In this document: positions 19,486 to 31,300 of the stretch, piece after piece
Layout of the letters: the number at the start of each line of letters is the position of its first letter
How positions within the stretch are numbered: the stretch's first letter is position 1
From: Caenorhabditis elegans
Lineage: Eukaryota > Nematoda > Chromadorea > Rhabditida > Rhabditidae
Direction of reading: 5' to 3'
Length of the DNA stretch: 64,000 nt
Assembly: GCF_000002985.6 (NCBI RefSeq)
Contig: NC_003281.10
Coordinates: 4,278,001 to 4,342,000 of the forward strand
Translations under genes and position numbers: made by a program
The notes under the pieces: generated by a model
Told to the model about the DNA's origin: nothing
The model's database searches: none
What the model saw: the letters and a program-made list of their open reading frames with translations, nothing else

Positions 19486-22400
19486 CTAAGAAGCTGGATA
19501 TCCATAGTCTTGAATCTCATCCTTCACTTCTTTTTTCACTTCAATTATTTCTATATCAACATCTTCATCATCTTCATCATCCACCATTGACGCCGTCAAT
19601 TCATCAATTTCTTTTTTAATTTCTTCATCTGTCGGTACCACAGAAGCCAGCGACTTACAAGCAAGCCAATGATGTTTTAGAAGATGAGCACGGAAAGATT
19701 TACGTGAAGCCATGAAGATTCGACAGAATGGACATTCTTCTTTTAGAGCTGAAAAATTGGAAAATTTTTTTAAATATTTTTTTGACATATAATTTTTTAG
19801 CTGAAAAATTGATTTTTTATATCACAAAATCGGTATTTAGGTTTTAAAAACTATTAAAAAGTAATTATATAATGTTCACACCGAAAACGTTATTATTTTT
19901 GACTGAAACTCCAGGGAATTAGTTTTGGAAAAATTTTGATTTTTAAGAGTAAAAAATTCTATGAATTTCTCAACAAAAAATTTTATTCTGAAATTTGGCT
20001 ACTTGTCAAAACTTTGATAAGTGTTAAAAATTGTAGTGCTCTTTTAGAAATTCAGTTTTTTGGTTCATTTTGAGTTTAGTTAATAATTATCAGGTTGTCC
20101 CATAAGTTTTTGTACTATTTTTTTTTTGAAAAAAATTTATTTCTCTCAAGCGACAAGTAGTACTATTCACACAAGTATTCACCATTAGTGTCCACCACTT
20201 GTTGCCATTTACTAGGTAACATCATGATGCCACGGGAGAAGAAATCCGGCGAACGCGATGAGAAGAAAGTGGAGAGTTCAGTTTTGAGATGCTCTTCGTC
20301 GTCGAATTGCTTGTCGCGCATGTAGTCACTGAGAGACAAGAACAAATGGTAGTCGGTTGGTGCAAGATCTGGAGAATATGGTGGATGCGGTAAAACAGTC
20401 CAACCAAGATCTTGCAGCTTTTGGAAAGTCTTCTTGGCGACATGAGGCCTAGCATTATCGTGAAGAAAATATAGTTTTTCATATTTTCCGTTGGTCTTTT
20501 CTGCAACTCGGTCCAATTGGGCACAATAGTAATCAGCAGTGATAGTTTTATTAGTTGGCAACAATTCCCAGTGCACGGGTCCTTGAACACCCCACCAGAC
20601 ACAGATCATAATCTTTTTTGGGTGAAGATCAGGCTTTGGCGTCGGTATTCCTTTCTCACCGATCGGAAGCCATTGACGTTTTCTGGAATGGTTAACATAG
20701 AGCACCCACTTCTCATCTCCAGTAACCAGATTGTTCAGCCAATCGAACTTTCGACGAAAAGTTAGAAGTTGAGTACAAACGTTGACCCGAGTGAGCTTCT
20801 GTGATGCCGAAAGTTCATGAGGCACCCAAATTCCAAGTTTTGAAGTAAAACCAAGGCGACCCAAGTGACGTGCAATTGTGCTATGACAACACTCAAGCTT
20901 CTTTTCCATTTCACGAAGACTAAGACGAGGCTCTTCCTCCACCAGCTTCACTAGGTCTTCTTCATTCAACTCTACCGGTCGCCCAGAACATTCTATTTCT
21001 TCGAGACTGAAGTCGCCGTTCTTGAACTTTTGAAACCAACTCTTTGCTGTATTATAAGAGAGTGCTCCCTCACCCATCGCACCGCATATGTTTCGTTCCG
21101 CTTCCATTGCTGAATGACCAAGACAAAATTCATAAAGAAGAAGCAATCTAACGTCTCGACGTTCAAGTGTGATGATTGTCATCGTGGCAAAGTAGAAATG
21201 GATGAAATGAATCTTTTCTGAAAGGGGACGACCCGACCTTGACACGACCTACGATGAAAAAATTTTAAAACTTTCTAGAAGTTTTGGAAAAATATTTGAA
21301 AAAAAGTACAAAAACTTATGGGACAACCTGATATTTTAAACGGATTTTCTATCCCAAAATCTACAATTTTTGGCTGAAATTCTAGTTTTGCAGAGAATGA
21401 ATTTTGTCGAATTTTAGATTTTAAAGCTTGAGCTGTAAAACTATAAATTACCTTCAATTTGATACTGCAATTCTTCGATCTTGTCATTCAAGAGATTCAG
21501 GTCAACATGATCACCGTAATGACCAGTGAGAACTTCTTGACTTGTGAATACAACGGAACATTCGTTACATTTGAAAAATTGCGTTTTTCGGAGAGGTTTT
21601 GCCAAATGCTTCTCTTTTTCGTGCTCGATTACTTCCTTTACGGCTGAAAATTGGAAATTTAGTGTATATATTTAGAGGGGGAATTATTTAAATTTAAAAC
21701 AGGAAAAAATAATCAAGGAATTTAGATTTTAAATGAGAAAATAACGCGAAAATTGTCAGAATCTTTTTTTAAAATTTTACTTATTTTTATAAATTACACG
21801 ATTTTAAGCGATCTCTTTTATTCTGGTTCTCGCTTCAAAAAAGTTCAGAGGAAACTTTTTTTTGTCAAATAAATCGGAATATCTTCAAAATTATTTAAAA
21901 ACCAACTCACTTCTGAATTGTCTGACACAGTAGCGGCACTCCATCACAGCATGCTTACTAGTACTTGTTCGATAATGTGATTTTTCGTGTTCTTCGACAT
22001 TTTCGGCGTAGCTTTTGCATACTCTGGAAAATAAAAACTTTAACGAAGCTTCAAAGATGTCTCATTGTGTAATTCGTGTAATTTTAAATCTCTTTTAAAA
22101 AAATTTTAAAAGTAAAAAACCAGAGATTTTCAGCACAAATTCGAAAACTTACGAGCATTGATTGTTCGTTCGAATATCATTGAGACGGTTTCCACACTCT
22201 AAGCAATCCGCTTTGATGTCGTGATCTCCGTGCTGGAAATATTTAATTATTGATTTTATTATGGTGATTTTTGTTTCAAATTTTATTGGAAATTCTGATA
22301 GAACTTCACAGTGAAAATAACAGGCTTTTGACAGTTGAATGATAAGACATACCTCGTCGAAAATATGTTTATGACAATCAGAATGCGTTTTTAATCGTTT

Positions 22401-23024
22401 TCCACACGAACAGGCATACATTTTCGGTGGAGATGGCAGAATTTGAATATCCATATCCTCTTCTTCAGCTTCTTCTTCTAATTTTGGAACGACTTCGAGA
22501 TCTTTTATGGGAATTTCTGGTTTTGATCGTTTTGATCCCAAAATTTTCAATCGTTCTTGCATTTCTTCAAGTCTTGAGCCATGAGTTGCTCCATCAGAAT
22601 CGTCAGCAACACTATCTGAATCCTCAGAATCTGATGATTCTTCAGACCCTCCATGTCGACGTTTTTCCGCGCGTTGTTGTGTCTAAAAATTGATTTTTCA
22701 TTGAAAAAACTTCAACTTTTCAATAAATTTACCATTACTACATGCATCGATATAGCGTTTTCCATGACACTCGAGAAAATATCATCATATTTTTTATTCG
22801 TCTCAACAACCTCCGGGTGAACGTAGTCTTTCTGAAAATTAGATTTAATCGATGAATTTAAATTCTTCAAAGGATTTCTTACCTTCAAGAAATTATTAAA
22901 CGCATATTCTGGCTTCGGTTTGTCTTTTAATCTGGAAAATTAAAAATAATTGCTTAAAATCAATTGTTAACAAAATAAATGTTATTTACCTGAAAGACCT
23001 TCTCACCGGTGATTGATTGGCCAT
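19486..23024 (-). CDS. C2H2-type zinc-finger protein (386 aa)
   Basis: Exons 23024-22990, 22931-22883, 22831-22733, 22682-22353, 22232-22153, 22023-21911, 21643-21452 and 19748-19486 join in phase to 386 aa. An acidic Ser/Glu/Asp-rich stretch (about residues 65-85) precedes a chain of Cys/His modules: CSCGKRLKTHSDCHKH, CLECGNRL, CSVCKSYAENVEEHEKSH, CRYC...HEKEKH (split over an exon junction), CNECSVVFTSQEVLTGHYGDH, and CPFCRIF...HLLKHH. The tail is acidic with VKKEVKDE motifs. It is probably a nuclear DNA- or RNA-binding protein. Several fingers have non-standard spacing. The start lies 15 nt inside a TTTTCAG acceptor. The last intron (19749-21451) is swollen by a mariner element. No gene name was recognised. 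Confidence 0.8.
20090..21331 (-). mobile_element. Mariner (Tc1/mariner, DD34D) transposon
   Basis: The 1242 bp element has matching terminal inverted repeats. The left end is TCAGGTTGTCCCATAAGTTT, and the right end is its complement reading AACTTATGGGACAACCTGA. It is flanked by TA at 20088-20089 and 21332-21333, the target duplication typical of this superfamily. It lies in the last intron of the zinc-finger gene, in the same orientation as that gene. It encloses one full-length transposase ORF. Confidence 0.95.
20163..21182 (-). CDS. Mariner transposase (339 aa, uninterrupted)
   Basis: The ORF runs from an internal ATG at 21182 (an in-frame upstream ATG at 21245 would add 21 residues) to TAG at 20163-20165. 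At 339 aa it has normal mariner length. The N-terminal helix-turn-helix region includes YNTAKSWFQKFKNGDFSLEE and RHLGRLGF. The linker carries WVPHELS. The catalytic triad is present: VTGDEKW (first Asp), LHDNARPHVA (second Asp) and YSPDLAPTDYHLF, with exactly 34 residues between the second and third Asp. No stop or frameshift is seen, so catalytic capacity may be retained; activity is not shown by sequence alone. Confidence 0.92.
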   Translation of the reverse strand: MTIITLERRDVRLLLLYEFCLGHSAMEAERNICGAMGEGALSYNTAKSWFQKFKNGDFSLEEIECSGRPVELNEEDLVKLVEEEPRLSLREMEKKLECCHSTIARHLGRLGFTSKLGIWVPHELSASQKLTRVNVCTQLLTFRRKFDWLNNLVTGDEKWVLYVNHSRKRQWLPIGEKGIPTPKPDLHPKKIMICVWWGVQGPVHWELLPTNKTITADYYCAQLDRVAEKTNGKYEKLYFLHDNARPHVAKKTFQKLQDLGWTVLPHPPYSPDLAPTDYHLFLSLSDYMRDKQFDDEEHLKTELSTFFSSRSPDFFSRGIMMLPSKWQQVVDTNGEYLCE

Positions 23025-23040
23025 CAAAATGATATATACC

Positions 23041-23677
23041 TGAAAATTTGTTTTTAAAACTATGGAAAACAAAAAAAAACGAAAATTCGAAAATAGCGGG
23101 GTTTTTTGTTTTTCCGGCGATTGTTGGCTATGTGCCAAATCACTAGATATCTTCTCGGCCACCCGGTGTGGCCGAGAAACTCGTCAATACGTTTTAACAA
23201 ACAGCAAGGCAAAAAAAACGATTGGATTGACGAGAAATGTCCATGAAAAATGATAAATCATTAATTTCCGGTAGTCCACGAGGAGTACACACGGTGCGCT
23301 GCGAGGCCTCAAGATATTATTCGACGACGCGCCTTAAAAATTACAGTACTTTTAAACTTGAAATTTATTTAAATTTCAAATTTAAAAATTGAAAAAAAAA
23401 TCTATTTCCCTTCGATTTTCTCCATTTTTAATGGATTAATAGAATTTACAACATAGAAAACGCTGCGGAAAAAGTCGGGAAAAGAATCGATAAAACTATG
23501 CTTGGTCAATAAGGCAAACGTGTTTGCGCACCCAAAGCGAACGCGTCAGAATCCGAATATCGATTTTATTTATTAGATAAATGCCGCAAATGTGATGAGT
23601 TACGATGAATATGAATATTGAAGATTAATTGAGTTTATTAATACAACATTTCGATAAATATTAAAAATTCAATTTAA
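23041..23677. other. Intergenic region between the zinc-finger gene and the HACD-like gene
   Basis: This holds the presumed promoter of the zinc-finger gene and the 3' UTR of the dehydratase gene. It contains a GC palindrome (23152-23178). A GC-richer block at 23520-23560 (GTTTGCGCACCCAAAGCG) may be promoter. No gene was seen. Confidence 0.5.
23152..23178. repeat. Short perfect GC palindrome
   Basis: TTCTCGGCCAC at 23152-23162 is exactly inverted by GTGGCCGAGAA at 23168-23178 with a 5 nt loop. It lies about 130 bp upstream of the zinc-finger start codon. It could be a hairpin repeat unit or a dyad binding site. Confidence 0.7.
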
Positions 23678-24381
23678 TTATTCCATTTTTGCGAGTGTCT
23701 TGTTCTTCTGTGCAGCTTTTCTGCTCATGGAACGGTACAAGAACGTGACAATTGTCAAGAAGAACACAGTGAAGAGCAATGAATACTGGAAATATCTATC
23801 CTTGATATCAATCGGAATCTTTCCAGACACAAAGAACACGTTGATGAAAACGAGTGCTGAAATTATGTTTTTTTTTTCGAAAATTAGAATAATTCAAGCA
23901 AAATACCTTCACAAGTGAATCCGACAGGATACAAAACTTTGAAAGCGTTGTACCGGAGCCACGTCAACGATCGGTTGGGTGTTCCTAGGCAATTCGAGAG
24001 ATAATAGGGTCCACGGCACAGCTCACTGAGCAAGTACACAGCGACCAAAGAGAATGCCGCGTATTTCCAGCTAACCATGTGAGAAGCTACCCATAGAACC
24101 AGAAGACGACCGGAAACCTGAAAATGAAGTGATGAAATATAATAATATATTTGGTCAAGTACCTGAACAAAAACAGCGACTGGATTGGATTTCGTCAAAA
24201 AGAACGAAAATGGAATATCGAGATACTGTAGAGATGTGATAAAGAGCAAGAACCACATAATTTCAGGATATTTGAATTCCGAAGTGTACTCTGCGTGGAA
24301 AATGTAGAGGAAACCGTAACCATGAAGAATGAATAGAACCAACGTGTAGATGAAGAGGATCATGTTCTTGAAGTCACCCAT
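23678..24381 (-). CDS. 3-hydroxyacyl-CoA dehydratase family (HACD/PTPLA/PHS1-like), 202 aa
   Basis: Exons 24381-24163, 24117-23907 and 23856-23678 give 202 aa with several hydrophobic segments. Family members sit in the ER membrane and dehydrate 3-hydroxyacyl-CoA in very-long-chain fatty-acid elongation. The motif LSELCRGPYY corresponds to the TEIIRYxFY region. The catalytic pair is retained in YPVGFTCE, with Tyr and Glu seven residues apart as in yeast Phs1. The protein is slightly shorter than Phs1. The C-terminus is basic (SRKAAQKNKTLAKME) without a clear KKxx signal. The ATG follows a TTTCAG acceptor within about 12 nt, consistent with trans-splicing. The substrate cannot be told from sequence. 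Confidence 0.82.
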
Positions 24382-25306
24382 TTTGAGAGAAATCTGAAAT
24401 TTTGAGATTTTTCCATGAAATGTTGTTTTCTGAGATGAACAAATTGAGAAAAAATGTCAGGCCCACAGTTTTGCGATATTTGCGCCAAAAATACGATACC
24501 CGGTTTCGACACGGAAAAATTTTTAGTGAATGTGTAAAGGTGTGCGCATTTAAAAAGTACTGTAGTTTCATACTTGAGTATCTGCAGATTTTTCATTGAT
24601 TTTTCGGTTTTTATTATGAATTTATAAACATCAAGTGTTTTTATTTGTGCCCTCCAGTGTTGAAATTTAAAAAATATATTTTTATCGAAAAATTTTGAAC
24701 GAAAGTTCGAAAATACAGTACTCTTCAAAGGTGCACACCTTTTTGCACTGAACAAAACTTTGTCGTGGCGAGACCAGCTACATTATTTTTGGCATAATAA
24801 TCGCAAAATTTTAATAAAATTAAAGTTTTTCAAAGTTTTTTTGCACAAAAATTGGTAAGCTTCATAGTAAAACTGGAAAATTTTGAAAAAAAATCCAAGA
24901 AATCAATTTCAGATACAGTATCCAGATTTTAAAGGCGCAATTGCCACGGTAAAAATAATATTTTCCAAATAAAGTGTCAATTTGCGTAGTAAACAACGCA
25001 GATTCGTGGAAACTGTGACCGCCAAAATGTGTGAGAGAGAGATGGTCATTGAGATAGGATACTTAGAGAGTTAGACAGTGCTCAAGGACAAAATAAATAA
25101 AAATGTACTTTATTTTTCTCGTGTGTCGGTACATATGCAAAAAATAAGAGAGAAATTTGAAAAAATAGAAAAAATAAATACGGTACAGGAGCAGCTTGAG
25201 GTACGAAGAGAAATAAGAGAAAATGTTTTAGAATTTAAAAAATCGAGATCCAAAAATCATCAAGGACAAGCAACAACAACGGAATAAATAGAGAAAAAAT
25301 AATAAT
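24382..25306. other. Intergenic region between the HACD-like gene and pds-5
   Basis: This is the promoter side of the HACD-like gene and the 3' side of pds-5. It contains a family A foldback (24490-24780) and AT-rich DNA. A Lys/Glu-rich plus-strand frame at 25078-25287 has no ATG at its start and no splice context, so it was not called. Confidence 0.5.
24490..24780. repeat. Foldback family A, complete copy
   Basis: Left: GATACCCGGTTTCGACACGG, AAGGTGTGCGCATTTAAAAA, GTACTGTAGTTTCATACT. Right: ATACAGTACTCTTCAAAGGT, GCACACCTTTTTGCAC, TGTCGTGGCGAGACCAGC. The arms are inverted. It lies about 100 bp upstream of the HACD-like start. Confidence 0.75.
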
Positions 25307-28300
25307 TTATTTTTTGGAGAGACGTCTGGAGGTTCGAGCTGTCGGTTTTGGCGTTTTTCCAATAGAATCATCATCTTCTTCCATTGGTAATCCATATTTA
25401 TTCTTCTTCGGTGATACTCCATTAGTTTCTTTGATTAGTGTCTTCTTTTTGGGTGAAACTGGTGCTTTTTTACTATTTTTAGTTGGAGTTGGAGCAGATC
25501 GTCTTCCAGAAACTCGTTTTTTCGGAGATGGTGATTTTTTATCATTAATCTCTGGTTCTTCGTCTTCAACTTCTTCCACGACAGCCTCTGATCTTTTCCG
25601 TTTTGTAATTTTCGGTTTTGTGGGCACTAATGGAGTTGAAGAAGTGATTGTTGCTGTGGCGGCAATCGTTCGAGCACTTCGGCGCGTCTGAAAATTGAGG
25701 CTTTAAAAATTTAAGCACAGTGAAATTTAAAAAAAAATCGATTTTTGTTTGATTTTTTTTTAAATCCAAACGAAAAGCTATTCCTTATTGTCAGATTCAA
25801 AATTTCTGCGATTTTTGTACAATTTTCAAAATTCAACAGTGACAGTAAAACAGTAAATACGAAAAAAAAACGATTTTTTCCAAAAAAGACAAAATATGTT
25901 TTATTGGGAAAAAACCACAATTTTGAATTATTTTTTGGTTATTTTTTCAACAAAAAAAAATTCGAAAAACCCGAAAAAATATCAGAGAAATCGAAAAATT
26001 CCACCAAAGATGTTGGATTTTCGAATTTGTTTTCAAATATTAAAAAAAAACAAGAATTTTCCGTTTTTTTTAATTTTTTAAACCGAACTCGAGCCTCCAT
26101 TTTTTGTCAAACAAAGTTGAACATTTTCAGCCATTTCTCTATAATTTTTGAAATTTTTTTTAAAAACATTAAAATCAACTTTTTTTCGATTTTTAAGAAA
26201 ACCGGACAATTAGAAACAAGAGTAAATATTTTTTCCAGCAAAATTTGAATTTAAGATTTGAAAAAATTAGTCTACCAGAAAAAACAACGTACTCTTCCAG
26301 ACGATTCATCCAAAATCGGCGAAATTATGAGATTATCAAGCGACACATTATCTCGTTTTTCAGTTATTTCTTCCATTTCTTCATCTGAATCCACATCAAT
26401 TTCAGCTTCCTTCGTACTGTTCTGTCGTCCTTTAACCGATCCTCTGGAATTCCGTTTTTTCGGTGATGGACCACTTCCATTTTTCAGAATTGAGCCATTT
26501 GAGGACGATGATGCAATTGTTGAGTCTGGAGCAGCTCCACGTCGCTTTGGTAAAGGAATTACTTCCATTTCTTCGTCTTCTTCATCTGGTAAATCATATT
26601 CACCTCGTTTACTTCTTGTTTTCTTTACAGCTGGTGACTGAAATTTAATAAAAAATTAATTTTTGTGATTTTTTTTCATTTGTCAGAATTAACTAGTTAA
26701 GTGTTACAACTAATTTTTTTGCAGTATAATTTTGAATCGCCGCGTAAAAAGAGCTATGTTGCACTTTTTCAGTTAAAAATTAAAAAAAAAGTTTTTCATT
26801 CAAAATTATACTTTTAACAAACTTTCTGAAAGTTTGCAACGCTTTTTTTTATATTTTACATAAAATGAAAGTTTTTAAAAGGAAAAATGTATGTTTTGTG
26901 ATGAAAACTTTTTGGTAGGATATTGTACTTTTATGAGATTTTTTGTGAAATTTTTGAAAAAAAAACCCATTTTAGAAAACATTATGAACAACCGATTAAC
27001 ATAGCTGGAAAACGCGAAAATGTTTTTTAAAAACTGTTTTGCGCGGGAATTCCAAAATAATTATTTTTTAAACTTTTTTTTTTGAAATTCGAAAAAATCA
27101 TTCACCAAATTCTAAATTATTTTTAAAAATTAATTTACCTTAACATCCATACTATCTCCTTCATCATCACTAATTTTCGATCCACCACTTTTTCTTTTCG
27201 TGGTTTTTGTGCCTGCACCTCCTCGTTTTCTGCCCGTTCCTGTCACATTCGCTCTTCTAGATGCATTCTTCGACGAATTCGATCCCGTCGATTCATTTCC
27301 TTGTGGCGGTGGAGTAAATTCTGATGTAAGATCTGACACGTGGAATACTCGTCCTGGCTTCGGTATTCGACCATTTCGATTCTTTTCATCATTAATCAAT
27401 ACATCCGGGGCATAGACATTTGATGGATCAGCCTTATCTTTTGGAGAACAAACATAAAAGAATTGAAGATTAAAACCAGCTTCTTTTGCTTCTTGATCTT
27501 CCATTTGAAGTTTTGCACGATAGAGCATCATTGTAATACCAAGATCACACAGAACCCACAGTTTCTGGAAAAATATATTTTATTTGTAAATTTAAAAAAA
27601 TCATCATGTTATTCTCCGAATTAGAAAATTCACAAAAAAAATCAATTTTGCTGTTTTTCTAAAAAATATTTTCAAAAAATATAATTTTTACATTATTTCG
27701 CTGGTTGTACCGAGAAAAATTGCCTACATTAATTTTGATTTGAATTTTTCGATACTTCTTTCAAAAAAAAAACTATATTTCCCCGAGAATCTGGATTTAC
27801 CTCATTGTGCTCTCTGAGCCGAGTCGTCGAAAGACTAGAATCCGAACGCATTGACTTATCTCCACACGTTTTCAACTTTTCAAGAACTTTCCAAACTTTT
27901 TGCATATTACATTTGGCAATTTTCAAAGAGTCAATTACGAGCCACAGTGATCTGAAATTAAAATTTAAAGCTATTTGCCTTAAATTAAACTAATTCTTAC
28001 TCTTGAAGTTCGGAAAGAAGATTAACATTGGCCACCTTGATCTCTAGTTCTTCCGAAGAATCATTTCTATTCGCATTACCTTCCACTTTTTCCAACTTAT
28101 CATAGTTGGCAAGAAGCCAAACTACATACGCAATGACAGATTCTGAACAGAAAATCGCCCGCTGAGGACCTTCCAGTTTCAGTAGAGTTGCTTGATTATC
28201 ATTTCTTTCTCCAAATGCTTGTTGTGCTTGATTCATGCATATTGTCTTGAAACCGTCCATTTTATTCTCTCCGTCTTCTTCTGATAAACCAAGATTCACT

Positions 28301-31300
28301 AGTCCGTAGCAAGCAGCAAATTCGATTGGGAGTCGACTGAAATTTAATTTTGAATTTTTCAGATAAAATTCAGAATATCTTGAAGTCTGGCAATTTCAAT
28401 TTTAGTTCCAAAAATGATCCATAGTCACGGAAATTGAAAAAAAAATTCATAAACTGAGTACAATTTTTAACAATTATTTCTTCTGTATTTGAAGAAATTA
28501 TTTTTTTAAATCAAAATCGAAAAATTTCGTTGCAATTTCTTCGATTTTTCAGAAAAATTTAATTTTTCATGCAGGAAATTTAATTAGCTAGTTTTGCTTC
28601 ATTTTCAAGAATAGCAAGTTTTTCGTTTGTAGATTTTTCAATCTTTTCGAATTTTTAAATTGTGCCATTTTTTGATTTTTCGCGAAAACTCCAGTTTCTT
28701 GTATTTTTCGACTTTTCAAAAATTAGAATACAAAAACTCCCTTTTAACGATTTTTGAATTTTCAATATTTTTTATTTAATTTTAATGAAAAATCAAAAAA
28801 TTTCGTATTTTTTATATCAGTAAAAATCACTATTTCAAATTGATTTTTTTTTCGACTATAAAATATAAAATTGAACGAAAAATCGAATTTTTTCGCTTTT
28901 GACGATCTTTTTTATATCAAAAATTAATTTTTTTTCTCCTTTTTCTGGAAAAATGTTTTTTTTTGATTTTCAAAAAATAATAGCTATTTTATGCTACAAA
29001 AAAATTTAAAAAAAAAGTTTTTAGATTAAATTCTCACAATTTTTTGACTTTTTTTTCTCTGTAATTTTCAAAATATTGCAAAAAACTTACTTTTTGCTTA
29101 AACCTTTCTTGACATGAAGTGCATAGTAGAGACGTACACAATAAGCCTCATCAGTAATAATATATGACATATTTTTGAATATATGAGTATTCAATTTTGT
29201 TCTATACGTTATCACTGACGCCAACTTCAAAAGGCATCCAGATGCTGTTGCTCGGAGCCGCGCTTGTTCGAGATCACTGAAAATAGGAAATTAATATTTT
29301 TTCATTTTTATTTTTCTAGAATAGATAATTACCATTGCTTTCCACCTAAATCGCCTTTCTTTTCAATTATCTCACTGAGCAAATCAATGAAATTTTGAGC
29401 AGCTTTTTCCATTCTTCGTTTATCTTCGGTTGATGGTATAAGTGGGTAGACAGTTAGCACTTTTGTTGCGAATTTTGCTGCGTAAACCTGAAAAGAAAAA
29501 CAATTTCACCAGCAAAAAAATAAAGTAAGAAAAACTGGTTCTTGTAGTTTTTTTTTTGAGTTTTTTTCCCTTTTATAGTTAATTTCCAATTTTCAATAAT
29601 TCCTTCAAAAAATTACCTTTGCCATAGCATACTTTGGCCATGGTTGTTTTTCAATATGCATTAATTCATTAAATTCCACTGGATCATCATTTCCATGCAT
29701 TGAAGATGTTAAAATCATTGGTCCAATTTTTTCAGATTCAACAACATCCATAACTTGAGGTAAATAATATGAAATATCGCATCGGAAAATTTCACCGAGT
29801 ACTTGAAATGCATTAGCTGCTCCTTGAGATTCAATATAGAGTCGGCTAATTAGTTGCTGGAAATTAGAAAAATATTGGAGCTCGTGGGATTTTATTTAAA
29901 CTCACTTCAATTTGGTCATCGAAAAATTCGATAACCTTTTCTTTTCCGAGAATAAATGAAAGAAGACGGGTGGCTAGTTTACAGCTTCTGCGAAGTTCTG
30001 GTTCCTCTCTCATTACAAGATCTGAAAAAAAGTGGATATTTTAAAAATATTTATAAATTTTTTGCGAATTTTCAGCTCTAAAAAAATCGTGTTTTAATTA
30101 ATTGTTATAACTTCGAAGCCGAGTTTCAAATTTTTGTAAGTGGGAATTTTGATTATGGCAAATTATTGTATTAATTTTTACGCGAATTTTTCCTCAAAAC
30201 CTTCAATATTTTCGCTTTTGATAAACAAAACAACTTCAAAAACGTTTTATGAAAAATAGCAATTTTTTAAATTAATAAACGAGAAAATCCGAGGTTTTTT
30301 TCAGAACAAATTAAGCATTTTTGAGCTGAAATTCGTTTTAAAAAGTATATTGAAATTTATTAAAGAGTTAAATTTTGGCAATTCGCAAAAAAATTATTTT
30401 GTGTTTTGCAAATATTAAAAAATCAACAAAAAAAATGTTCGAAAATTCGTACATTTTTCGTTTCTCTTTCTTTTTTTCTTTTTTTAATTTTTCCGATCAG
30501 TTCTCTGAAATTGAATATTTGAAATTATTTGGGAAAAATACCCTTAAGATCCTTTCCAAGCAACAAAAACCATTTTTCCTTGTGTGTCGCCTCATTCTCC
30601 AATTTATTTCTAAAATGTGAATTAGCGAAAATCTTGCTCAACACGTGAAGAGCTGCTTCAATGGCAATTGGTTCTTCGGACGCGAGAATTTTCGAGCGAA
30701 TTTCTTCAATAATCTGTTCATCAGCAAAAAGATATCCAAAATTATCAGTGAATATCTTTAAAAGGCTCAAATCCTTCTCAAAACAGTTTTCTGCCCATTT
30801 CTTTAGATCAACTTTGGCGCATACGGTATCCGAAACCAGGTGGATTATTTCCTGCAAAAAAAGTTTTATTTTAAGTGCCCAGATACTTTTTGAAAAATTT
30901 TCAGCGAAAATTGTTCGTAATAGTCATTTTTCTTTAAATTTTCGAGTAGAAAAACACAGAAAAATATCACGAAAACTAGTTTTCACATAGTTTTTCGGTA
31001 AATAGGAAGGTAGATTTTTTTTGGAAAAAAAAACATTTTTCTTACACATAAAATAATCTTTCACTCGAAAAATCGGAGAAATACTAAGATAAAAGTTAGA
31101 AAAATAGTTTTTATATTTAAAAAAAATTCCGCAAATTTTATGTAATTTTATGAGCGCGGTAATTCAAATTGGCCAAAACCATTGGAATTTTTTTTTCATA
31201 TTTAATGATTTTTTTTTTCGTTTTTGTGTGGAATCTCGGAGAAATTTTCAGATGGAAATCTCACTTTTGCAGTTGGAACATCAAAAGAAAGTGGTACAAT

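Noticed and set aside
25078..25287. Lys/Glu-rich plus-strand frame next to the pds-5 3' end
   Set aside because: It begins at GTG rather than ATG, sits in purine-rich low-complexity DNA and has no splice context; the coiled-coil look is a composition effect.
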